From the NCBI GenBank assembly GCA_003024985.2, contig PXIH01S0005776.1: a stretch of DNA of 10,420 nucleotides. One strand, given 5' to 3'. The notes below the pieces were generated by a model. The model saw only the letters and a list, made by a program, of their open reading frames with translations, was not told the origin of the DNA and did no database searches. Position numbers and translations under genes: made by a program. Shown here piece after piece: positions 1 to 8,251 of this stretch. Every line of letters begins with the position of its first letter. The stretch's first letter is position 1. This DNA comes from Euperipatoides rowelli. Taxonomy: Eukaryota; Onychophora; Udeonychophora; Euonychophora; Peripatopsidae.

Positions 1-170
1 TGCCCAAAATCCAATATGGCGGCATATTTCAAGATGGCGGACAGAAAAATTTGGCACCTGACCCTAAAATGAATTGGATGCCCAAATACTTTAAGATTGC
101 CAAATTTCATGCTTGTGTCCGGTCTGTAACGATCCATGTCTATTTTGACGCTAAGGGACTAGACTATATT
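1..170. repeat. Probable edge of an interspersed repeat with paired ATGGCGG motifs
   Basis: This block is visibly richer in G+C than the following kilobase. It contains two closely similar motifs 18 bp apart, CAATATGGCGGC (12-23) and CAAGATGGCGGA (30-41). The phrase TGCCCAAA occurs at 2-9 and again near 80, so there is also loose internal repetition. The composition drops sharply to AT-rich sequence after about 170. Together these suggest the truncated end of a dispersed repeat that begins outside the window. The ATGGCGG motifs also match the binding core of YY1/Pho-type zinc-finger proteins, so a regulatory reading is possible. I do not recognise a named family, and no open frame of note is present. 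Confidence 0.3.
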
Positions 171-1335
171 ATTTATAGTGATTCAAATCATAGTTTTTAT
201 AAAAAAATTTAATTGCAATAATGTCTTCTTTATATTTATGTACTGTATTTGTTTTTTTAAGTTTTGATATTTAATGCTATTAAATCTATAAATTGAATTT
301 GTTTTGCCCAAAAATCGCACAAATCTTACCATTGTTAATTAATTAAGAAAATGTTTGCAATTGATATTTATTTTAATAGTTTATTTTATTATTTCAATAG
401 TCATTTATTTCCACAATAATAATTATTTTTTGTATTTATTTCAATTTCTTCCTATTATTGTAATTTAAAAACTTTTATAATCTCAAAGAGTCCTTTGCCA
501 TTTGTAATTAATTTTAAAGAAAAAAAAAGTTTCACTTATTTACAGAATAAATAGGAATATTAATAATAACAAATGTACATTCCTGCAAAGAATAAAAAAA
601 CGAATTTTTCGGTTCATGTTTATCTAATAAATTGCCATCAAGCCAATAACATCGATCCAGAAACTTTAGAAATTTTTATCTAATTCACTTACTTCAAGTT
701 TAAATTAGAAAATTAATTGATTTTAAGAACAAATAAGACAAAAACTCTAAATATTAGCTTTGTCACCATAAAAATAAATCTTTAATTAACATTAAATGAA
801 AAGAAGAAAAAAAATCACACCTAATTGGTTTAAAATTACATGTAGTTTTGATTTTATTTATATAAAAAAAGAACTCATTAGACAAAAGAGAGAGGATGTC
901 AAATGTGGATGTAATTAAACAAGATGTTTTTGTACAAAAATAGTAACAAGAAAGGGATATTGAACAATATTTAATAAAGACAAAGAAGTTAAAAATAACA
1001 TTATAATGGTGTTTAACACTTCTACTACAGTACTAATGTAATTAAAAATAAACCAATGTCAAAATTTTCAAGAGATTACCAACAATGGCCAAATGTGTAA
1101 ATGCACAGAACACCACCATCCTGGGGTCACTAAGATGTAGTCGATTTTTTAAAAAAATTAATAATTATATTATATATTGCGGACCAAGCAAATTTTCTGC
1201 TATATTAATTTTTACCTATTTTTTATATAAATTTTAAAATAATTAAATTTTATATATTTTAGAAAAAAATTATTCCACTAACTTGCACTTAGTATATTTT
1301 TAAGCCCCCATCACATATCACCTTAACTGAAGCAT
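171..1335. other. AT-rich non-coding stretch, no gene seen
   Basis: No convincing coding frame, RNA gene or transposon end is visible. The stretch consists of A/T runs and short AT palindromes such as the T6A7 block near 1144-1157. A slightly more GC-rich patch at about 1085-1140 (AACACCACCATCC, then CTGGGGTCAC) could be a remnant of an older insertion, but nothing in it is recognisable. Confidence 0.5.
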
Positions 1336-1337
1336 TG

Positions 1338-1830
1338 CTTTTGATAAGGGCTAATGTCAATTTCTTTGCAAAATTTACTTTTGTCATATTTCCACTTTTT
1401 GGATAAGTATTCTTCTCTGTACAATGAATTGGACCTTTACTATAGCTTTTTTCTCTAGTAATTTATCCAACGAAATGAACTGTGTTGAAGGTTTTGGATA
1501 AGGGCTTATGTGCTGCACTACATATTACAGCAAATATCACATTAAGCATTTTGATTTTGGATAAGGTCTCATTTTCATAGGTAAAAGCTCTTAGTCACTA
1601 GATGACTAAATCACAGCCTATTACTATTGTCAATGGTACACACTTTTATCATTCTACTTGTGTCCATATAGGTTAAGGGAAATGGAGAATTGAATTGAGA
1701 ACTTTATCACAGAAATATGAGCAAAAAAACAACATTCACAAAAATTATCATTGAAGCCTTGTTTGTCTGGATAAGAGCTCATTTACATCAAAATTAGTTG
1801 CTATTTCTTGGATAAGGGCTCATCTCCATT
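1338..1830 (+). repeat. Cluster of at least six degenerate GGATAAGGGCTCAT motifs
   Basis: The same oriented motif recurs with its GATAAG core at 1343, 1402, 1497, 1560, 1770 and 1811. The best copies read TTTTGGATAAGG followed by TCTCATTTTCAT (1556-1578), TCTGGATAAGAGCTCATTT (1767-1785) and CTTGGATAAGGGCTCATC (1808-1825). The copies at 1343 and 1560 also share an upstream AAGCATT and a T-rich link. A partial copy in the opposite orientation lies at 1462-1470 (TTTATCCAA). Spacing is irregular (59, 95, 63, 210 and 41 bp), so this is not a clean tandem satellite. The shared stretch of about 20 nt exceeds a bare GATA-factor site (WGATAR). Either a decayed tandem array or a homotypic cis-regulatory cluster would explain it. 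I see no coding frame running through the copies. Confidence 0.6.
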
Positions 1831-2938
1831 GTTTGTTTGTTTTTTAACTATTTTATTCTATTTAGGCTTATTGGCTTCAAATGTTTTGCCTATAGGTTCC
1901 GAAAGTTTCTGTCAGTAAGCACACAATTTTTCATTCACAGCTGTCTGTTTTTAGCAGCCACAATTTCCATATAAAGAAAATCAGCTCTCAGTATAAAATT
2001 TGAAAAAGTGGACATGAACAAGCGTTCATGTCCAAAGCAACCATTCAACTGTCATGAACCATGAATGATTGATTGCTAGCAATGAGGTACTCAGCATTTT
2101 GTATGGCACTTACTGTAAAGTCCCCAATGATCAAATCATTCATTTTGGGTGAAATTGGAACATACAGTATTTGACATATAACTAAAAATGTAAGTAAAAA
2201 TCTTTATTAATATGCACACTGATAGTAAGTAGTTCACAGCATTGAGATCAGGAGGGGAGAGAGGACATGGGGGAGGGAAGTCTCCTACTATTGAAAAACA
2301 TTGTAGCTTTTCCTTAATGGAACTTCACATAAATAATATGAAATGTTTTACATGATTTTCAAAGATGCTGAGATAAATTGGTGAAAAGTGTAGCATTGAG
2401 ACCATAGATGATTAGACAGAAGCTTGAATTTAGAACATAGAGAGTGAAGGAGACACTTTGTACTAAAAGTGGGATTAATCACTTGAAAAATATCAGTGAA
2501 AAAAGTTCTAGAGAAAAAAATATATTTCTCCCTTCTCTCCCTCCCATGAATTTTATTCTGTGGACTCCCCTCGTTTACAGGGGACGCATATTTTAATTTA
2601 CTACAGATAATTTAAATAATATTATATTACTATTAAAAGGCTTATCTATAACTAATTAAGAAAAGTTGGAGTCAGACATCATATATGATTGATTATAAAC
2701 ATCACTCAACTATGTTTTTAAGGTTGTGACTTCTTTAACATCCATGTGGGTGTAATAGGAATCACCCCACCTTTCCAACTATATTCATCATTCCCCCTAA
2801 ATCCTTATTCCACACAATTTAACAAAAATGAATGTTACTTGAGAAATATATATATAAAAGTAATAAATAATAAACATAAATAGTAATAAAAATAGAGCTA
2901 ACCTAATTAATGTACCAAAAATATAATTATAATTACCA
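1831..2938. other. Non-coding stretch with G-rich, CT-rich and small hairpin patches
   Basis: No gene is supported. Besides the hairpin annotated separately at 2009-2034, a purine-rich, G-run patch lies at 2250-2280 (GGGG, GGGGG and GGG runs) and a pyrimidine-rich patch at 2527-2546. The CT-rich patch, read on the minus strand, loosely resembles the G-rich one. A hairpin with stem TCCCCT/AGGGGA and a 7-nt loop occupies 2566-2584. An imperfect inverted repeat GTGGGTG/CACCCCAC lies at 2746-2770. Confidence 0.45.
2009..2034. repeat. Perfect inverted repeat / hairpin, 11-bp stem, 4-nt loop
   Basis: TGGACATGAAC (2009-2019) is followed by the loop AAGC and by its exact reverse complement GTTCATGTCCA (2024-2034). 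The stem is perfect and contains mixed bases rather than only A/T, which makes a chance origin less likely than for the many AT palindromes nearby. It could be a binding site for a dimeric factor or the middle of a small foldback element. No further inverted arms were found outside the stem. Confidence 0.6.
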
Positions 2939-3033
<95 letters not shown>

Positions 3034-3034
3034 A
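2939..3034. repeat. (AAT)n trinucleotide microsatellite
   Basis: About 95 bp of AAT/ATA units with only small interruptions: a run of seven A at about 2969-2975 and a CTA unit near 3010. The minus-strand frame through this tract is a poly-isoleucine/leucine translation of the repeat and is not a gene. The length and near purity suggest recent slippage, so length polymorphism is likely. Confidence 0.97.
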
Positions 3035-3352
3035 TTCAAGAACTTGGAGCAATAATATGTAAATAAGGAGCTAATGTAGTAAAGAATGTTCATCAATTCT
3101 CTTAGTTGTTAGAATAATTGGAATATGAACATGAAAATTATGTGAGCTTACAAGACATTAAAAAAAGAATAGAACACACCCACCGGGGAGTTTGCTTATG
3201 TTAAAAACGAGAAAAAGTCAGTCCTCTTTTGAGACCTTCAAGAAGTAGAATCATCCAAGATCATGTTTAATTCAAAAAACATTTAAAGAATGTCCTAATG
3301 TAAAGATTTTGTTAATTAATTAAATGCAATCAGAATAATTTTCTGCATTTAC

Positions 3353-3499
3353 CTAGAGATATTATTCCTTTTGCATTCCTGAGATTCACCTCATTATTTC
3401 TTGGAAAAAGAATATCTTGAATCAAAGAACATCCATCCACTATCACTGGACCAGTTCCAGCATCAACAAGATCAATGCTAACATTCATAATATGAACTC
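3353..3499 (-). CDS. Candidate exon of an unidentified gene (147 bp, symmetric phase 1)
   Basis: On the minus strand an open frame is bounded by a plausible splice acceptor (T-rich tract, then CACGAG ending at 3500; alternative AG at 3497) and a strong donor (CTCTAG followed by GTAAAT, with GT at 3352-3351). Both boundaries are in phase 1, so the segment is 147 bp, a multiple of three. The encoded piece is of mixed composition, with the segments SIDLVDAGTGPVIVDGCS and LFPRNNEVNLRNAKGIISL, and contains an in-frame Met (MNVSID) that could be a start. G+C is about 35%, above the flanking introns or intergenic DNA. A possible short terminal exon with a good acceptor follows at 3235-3201. I do not recognise the family; the alternating hydrophobic pattern would suit beta strands, but that is inference. 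It could also be a fragment of a transposon gene or a chance frame. Confidence 0.3.
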
Positions 3500-3607
3500 C
3501 TCGTGAAAAGATATTTAGAACTAGATTTAGCATTATAGTAATAATTAGAATATTAATTGCATTATACCTATTAGTTGCAATGCAATAAATTATTATATTT
3601 CTCATAC

Positions 3608-3757
3608 CTGAAACCAAATTTTGGTTATGCACTCACAACCCATTGCATTGCCCCTTGCAAGCAAGAAAAAACTTTGGAATTAACCGTCTCTTTCAAAGGT
3701 GGGAAGAATAGCAGATCTCTTCCATAGCAAGGCTCACCAACACTTTGCATAAAACTT
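3608..3757 (-). other. Possible upstream exon or 5' leader, minus strand
   Basis: This block is richer in G+C than its surroundings and ends on the minus strand in a near-consensus splice donor, TTTCAG followed by GTATGAG (GT at 3607-3606). That leaves a 108-bp intron before the exon candidate at 3353-3499. One frame is open for about 44 codons across much of the block, but it stops before the donor. The frame that would join the next exon in phase has a TGA only eight codons upstream of the donor. So if the splice is real, the block is more likely 5' untranslated leader, with translation starting at the Met inside the next exon. A decayed repeat is an equally good explanation. Confidence 0.15.
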
Positions 3758-4088
3758 CCCTATGAATTCCCCTGTCAAACTTGTAAAGGTTAGGGATTCA
3801 ATATGTAGGTCAAAGTTTTTTTAATAAATAAATTAGTTTATTTGAGAATCTGTTATTTATCATACTTGTCAGATAATATACACAAACACTCAGCCTTTTA
3901 ACAATCTATATCCTGTTCTATATTATCTACTCCTATTATCTTACAAACCGAATGAAATCCACATAGTTTATTGAAAAGAAAAGAACTAGTATAGTGGGTT
4001 AAATAAAACTAAGAACAATAATGAAAATACAATCATGTCAAAATAAGCTTCCGTTGAATAAAGTGCCAGTTGGTTATTTAATGACAGC

Positions 4089-4384
4089 AGAAACTGCTCA
4101 TATAATCCACATTTAGGTCACATGATCAAAATGTATAACAGCTTTGCTTTTTTATTTACAGTCCTGACTTTACTGTAACCCTGAACCCTATGCCATATTA
4201 ACAAAATATGCCATACTACGTATTAATCCCACTATTCCCCAACCCTAAGATAATCTAGAGGTAAAAAAATCATTTTTTGATAAAATTTGAGAATTTTGAC
4301 ACAACTTCTAAACTCTACCCTACTGACGAAAATACATGCACAGAAGTAAAAATGCATTAAATGTGGATTATTTGAGCAGTTTCT
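4089..4384. mobile_element. MITE-like element with 27-bp terminal inverted repeats
   Basis: The left end AGAAACTGCTCATATAATCC (4089-4108), continuing with ACATTTA to 4115, is the reverse complement of 4358-4384 (TAAATGTGGATTATTTGAGC, then AGTTTCT) with a single mismatch. The 296-bp length, AT-rich interior and lack of coding capacity fit a miniature inverted-repeat transposable element mobilised in trans by a DNA transposase. The interior holds two copies of TATGCCATA (4189-4197 and 4207-4215) and several ACCCTA-like strings. I could not find a clear target-site duplication in the flanks, so the superfamily is unknown. The near-identity of the ends argues for fairly recent insertion, or the ends may be an old foldback kept by chance. 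Confidence 0.75.
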
Positions 4385-4385
4385 A

Positions 4386-5170
4386 GGTTCTCACAATTTC
4401 CTACTTTGTTTATTCAATTTGTTAGTTAAATGAGAAGAATGACACTTAATTTTAATAATAGACTAACAGTACAGATAAGTGGAGGATGCTCTGTCTGACC
4501 TTGAGTATGCACAGAGAGTGCCAGAAATTTTGACCTTTGATTCTTGTTCTGGGTATTTAAGAGTTTTGGAAATAGCATGATGTCATGATTTAGGGTGGTG
4601 GGATATCGTTCAACACAGACTTACTTTTTTTAAAAAAATTATTTAGTATAAAATGATCTAAAAAATTGTTTATAATAAAAAAAATTTGATATCTCTCTTA
4701 GTTTCACCTTTAAAAATAAAAATTGAAATTTCTATGTATAGGCTTATAGTTCTCTCTAATTGACAAGGGTTTGTTTAATTTGCCAGTGTTTTTGTGCATA
4801 CTTTCTTTGTGTTTTCTTGTACAGGGAGTACTGTATTGCAATATTTTTTTTTTTGTCATTATAAAAAAAGTTTCGATGTATATATTTGAGCATTTATATT
4901 AGCCTATTTATATTATTTATTTCTACATTTTTANTATTTATTTACATTAAATCATTAAATAAGGATTAAAACTAATGACTTTGTATCTTATATATATTTT
5001 TTATTTCATTGTTTTCAGTTTGTGTAGAGCACAAAGAAACAAGCAAACAGGCTGCTGGCTGTGTTTGGTTTTCGTCTAATTAGAGCCCTTTCGCTCAGAG
5101 ATTAACGTTCATTTCTATTGACATTTCATTTAATTTTTTCAAAGCATGAACTGTTTTATTTTGTGAATAA
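4386..5170. other. AT-rich non-coding stretch with one undetermined base
   Basis: No gene is supported. Runs of A and T dominate (T7A7 near 4626, T13 near 4843-4855). One N stands at 4934, an unresolved assembly position. A patch at 5025-5110 is less AT-rich (CAAACAGGCTGCTGGCTGTG, TAGAGCCCTTTCGCTCAGAG) and lies just before the plus-strand exon candidate; it has no recognisable identity. Confidence 0.45.
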
Positions 5171-5171
5171 G

Positions 5172-5394
5172 TATTCACTGCATTGATCATGTCCTTTACA
5201 ATGTATAATAATGTTAACAAAAACCACAAAACATTTGAAGCCAGGCTATGTGTTGTTTGTCAGCACGTTGCTGTTAAGAGAAACCCATTTGTTTATAAAC
5301 CAAAAAAAGAATCATTTATAAAACTTGAAAATTGTGCTGATAGGAGGAAGGATGATGTGGCTGACAGAATTTTATCCTGTTTTGTGGGGATGAG
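5172..5394 (+). CDS. Candidate exon or transposon-gene fragment with a CxxC motif
   Basis: The plus-strand frame is open from 5171 to a stop at 5447-5449. An AG preceded by a T-rich tract ends at 5171 and a donor-like ATGAG followed by GTATAT has its GT at 5395, so an internal exon of about 223 bp is possible; the first in-frame ATG is at 5189. Residues after that Met include the motif LCVVC (CxxC), then RNPFVYKPKKESFIKL and ADRRKDDVADRIL. A CxxC followed by basic residues and a charged helix of the form RRKDDVxxRI reminds me of N-terminal parts of uncharacterised, often transposon-associated, proteins in invertebrate genomes; that is recollection, not a search result. A partner CxxC or His pair for zinc binding is not present in this exon. 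Beyond the donor the translation turns hydrophobic and looks non-coding. Function unknown. Confidence 0.4.
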
Positions 5395-5449
5395 GTATAT
5401 TTACAATTCGTTTGGCATCACTCTTGTTATTGTAGCCTACCTATGTTAG

Positions 5450-6287
5450 AGTCCTTAATTGAAAAAATAAGCTAACAACTTCTTTCAACATCAGATTGAC
5501 ATTAATGATGTTTGTAGTGTGTATTAAAATTAATTTTAATAAAATTTACAAATGGACCTTCAATTTGTTTATGAAATTGTTACATGCGAATTCAGTATTA
5601 TAGATTTTTCATTCATTCATCCCTAATTCCACAATTTTTATTCTCCTATAATCTCACAATGGATTTATAATTTTATACATAATTATTAAAATTAAAAAGA
5701 AACCACAAAATGGAAATGCAATAATAATTAATAACCCTTAATTACAAAATTGACAATCTCTCCTTTTCAACGCTTTATTAAAAATGATTTGATATATATT
5801 ATTTTATAAAGAGATCATTATAAATGAGAACAGAAATAATTACTTTAAAATGAACTATAGAATCAATAAACGATCACAATCATAAATATTCAATATATAT
5901 TCAAAATAAGAATAATAAATTTATGTTTAGATCAATTCTTAGATGGAGAATTTGTTATTGGAATTGTATACCTAATGACATTTTTAAAGATTTATTCAGT
6001 AATTTCAGAAATAATCTGGATACTTATATTGCTGGGAAGATACCATTTGATTTAACTAGTTAAACAACTTTGTTGGAAAGTCTTTGTAGTGGATCATTTA
6101 GACTTCACATTGGAGATCATATAATAAAAGATTTTTCCAAATGTCTTATTTAAATAATTGTTGTGACTAATTAAAGATTGTGGACTTTCTTCTGTTCAGT
6201 TTTGTCTAGACTTTGACATATTTTTTTTTTTCTCTTTTTATAAGTTACTATGTAAGATTCTATACATACAATAAGTGATAGAGAATT
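5450..6287. other. AT-rich stretch; one small open frame of doubtful status
   Basis: Mostly A/T-rich sequence without clear features. A 20-bp AT-only palindrome lies at 5522-5541. One small plus-strand frame, ATG at 5923 to TAA at 6061-6063 (46 codons), has a mixed, protein-like composition (for example NDIFKDLFSNFRNN and AGKIPFDLTS) but no recognisable motif, no homologue that I can name and no clear splice signals. It is probably a chance frame or a transposon crumb. Confidence 0.4.
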
Positions 6288-6409
6288 GTACAGCTCCAGT
6301 GGTCTAGATTGTAGGCTGTTGGAGCTGGTGCATAGAATAGGTCAAGGGTTTGATCCAAAGCACCCCCCCCCCTGGTGCTGAAAAATGGTGATTTTTTTTT
6401 TTACACCAT
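6288..6409 (+). mobile_element. tRNA-derived SINE-like element
   Basis: The segment ACAGCTCCAGTGGTCTAGA (6290-6308) resembles the tRNA A box and D-arm consensus (TAGCTCAGTGGTTAGAG) with one extra C. GGTTTGATCC (6347-6356) matches the B box GGTTCGATCC with one change. The order and the spacing of about 57 bp suit an internal RNA polymerase III promoter. The following AGCACC, C-run and GGTGCT (6359-6379) form a 6-bp hairpin. ATGGTG (6385-6390) and CACCAT (6404-6409) bracket a T run (6392-6402) that could serve as a pol III terminator. It does not fold as a complete functional tRNA gene, so a SINE or decayed tRNA pseudogene is the best reading. Target-site duplications were not identified. Confidence 0.5.
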
Positions 6410-6416
6410 GTAATAT

Positions 6417-6451
6417 TTATTAATACTGTATTTGTGGTCATGTATTAATAA
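6417..6451. repeat. Inverted repeat, 10-bp arms, 15-nt loop
   Basis: TTATTAATAC (6417-6426) and GTATTAATAA (6442-6451) are exact reverse complements. They lie directly after the SINE-like element and may be part of its tail, or a chance AT-rich hairpin. Confidence 0.5.
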
Positions 6452-7644
6452 GAATTTTAATACAAATACAAGTGATAATGAAGAGAGCAATTTAAATTCA
6501 GGTCAAAATGAATATGAAATTGGACTAAGAAACAAATAAAAGTGAATGCTAATTTTAGGATATTAAAAATGATAATTCCTTATTAAAGACAATTTAATAA
6601 TGTAGTTTATTATTTATATCAAATAACATAATAATGTTTATTTTTCTACACCATTTATATATATTAGGGTGTTCCTTGCATTGTTATGAGGCAACAAGTA
6701 TAGCCACAGGGAGCACAGATGTGCAGGATATATGGCTTGAGGTTTGGCCAACTGCAAGACTAAAAATTTATGAAGATTTTTTTTCCCATGTTTGTTCAAC
6801 TCTGAAATTATCCTGAGCAGATTTATCTCTTCAAGAGATTTTCTCAATATAAATTAGTAGAGTTATTGAGCATGGAGGATCCCGAGATTGTAGTAAATAC
6901 TAAAGACTGTACTTAATAAATGGAAAAATTTCCATATTATATAAATATATACTGAATATATGGTATATAAAAATTACCAACATAATATTTATGATTTTTA
7001 TCATCTCTGAATTAATAACCAATAAATTATTAAATTGGAAGTGATTCCCAATCTAATTAGTATCACACAATTATACTAATGCATCTTGGGAATTAAGGCA
7101 ATTACAAATTTCAATAAAATTCTTTTAAAATTAAGTTACCAAGCAAATGAAATTAATTTCGCTTTGGAAACAGATTAAAATGTTATTAACTTTTTAAAAA
7201 TCTTTCATTTTATATGTTTTATTTATTATTATATCTTTGATAAACTTTATTAACTCTTCATAAACTAAAATATTGATGATGGAAAGAAAAGAAAAACTTT
7301 TATCAATTTATAAGCTAAAAGTCTTACAATACATACAGAAAATTTCTGAAGTGAAAAATTAAAAAATTTCTAAACCATTGGATTGAATCTGTTTTTCTGC
7401 AAATTCTTACCTATTGAATTAAAAAATTATAACGCCTCAATTCAATTAACTTTCAACCAAAGGAAAGATATCTAATTTATCCACCAGATGTCACTATTTT
7501 ACACATTTAAAAAAAATATTAACTTTTTAGCCAGTAAGTGTTGAAATAAATAGTTATAAATATATTATTTAAAATATAAACTTTAGTTAATATTGTAATT
7601 TTTTAGTGGGGTGAAAGGACATGAGACAGTCAAAACTAAATTGT

Positions 7645-7666
7645 ATATACTGTATATACAGTATAT
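7645..7666. repeat. Perfect 22-bp palindrome
   Basis: The sequence ATATACTGTAT followed by ATACAGTATAT is its own reverse complement across 22 bp with no spacer. It is an alternating-type TA-rich palindrome with two ACTGTAT/ATACAGT arms. It could extrude as a cruciform or bind a dimeric factor, but the low complexity makes a slippage origin plausible. Confidence 0.7.
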
Positions 7667-7981
7667 TATTTTTACACATGAAGTTGAATATTTTTAAATA
7701 CTCGTTATATCAGAATTATCTTATTCTCTAGAGCAAAACTGTATTATTTTGCCAGATTGGTTTAAGTATCTTGTATAGATAATTGCAGATCTGTGACCTC
7801 GAACTTGTAAATTTCTTATGAGGTTTTAGTAGATTGAAAGATCAGCCTATTTAGATAATTAGTTAGTAAAGATGGAATGGGATGGGAAATCTTCTTTGAT
7901 AAAGTAGTCCGTTAGATGATTCAATATGCTTTAATTATTATTCATTGATATTGCACTCATATTAAAGTTGTTAAGTCTTCT

Positions 7982-8005
7982 GATGTGATTTTTATATATC
8001 ACATC
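7982..8005. repeat. Short hairpin, 8-bp stem, 8-nt loop
   Basis: GATGTGAT (7982-7989) pairs exactly with ATCACATC (7998-8005). The loop is T/A-rich. No longer arms or associated gene were found. Confidence 0.5.
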
Positions 8006-8251
8006 TAATAGGTACAACAATCGTTACATAATGCAGACATATGCAATGCATGAAATTGTGTTTATTTTTAATTTTGAATAATCTTGCTACTGGCAGATGT
8101 TGTTCATGACAATATACTATGTATAATATCAGAATAAAACATTAAAATGGTTAAATAATGAATATTTCTCCTCAACATACATAATATTGAGAAAAGTTTA
8201 ATTGAGGACATGATATTTCATTTCAGTAATAAATAATAGATAACATGTCTG

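Larger units (their letters stand above)
6460..8251. other. Long AT-rich non-coding stretch, no gene supported
   Basis: Open frames at about 6634-6847 on the two strands overlap each other and neither gives a recognisable protein. The patch 6670-6760 (TATAGCCACAGGGAGCACAG and neighbours) is less AT-rich than its flanks and might be an old insertion or exon remnant. A GC-rich spot GGATCCCGAG lies near 6877-6886. Two sharper structures, a 22-bp palindrome at 7645-7666 and a hairpin at 7982-8005, are listed separately. Confidence 0.45.

Noticed and set aside
2797-3096. Minus-strand open frame of 99 codons
   Set aside because: It is mostly isoleucine and leucine produced by translating the AAT microsatellite; it has no coding character.
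4180-4255. ACCCTA-like strings suggesting interstitial telomeric repeats
   Set aside because: Only isolated, irregular copies occur inside the MITE-like element; there is no tandem array.
6288-6365. Functional tRNA gene
   Set aside because: A and B boxes are diverged, the anticodon arm and acceptor stem do not pair convincingly, so a SINE or pseudogene fits better.
6634-6847. Overlapping small open frames on both strands
   Set aside because: Neither gives a recognisable motif or good splice boundaries, and overlapping frames on opposite strands are expected by chance.
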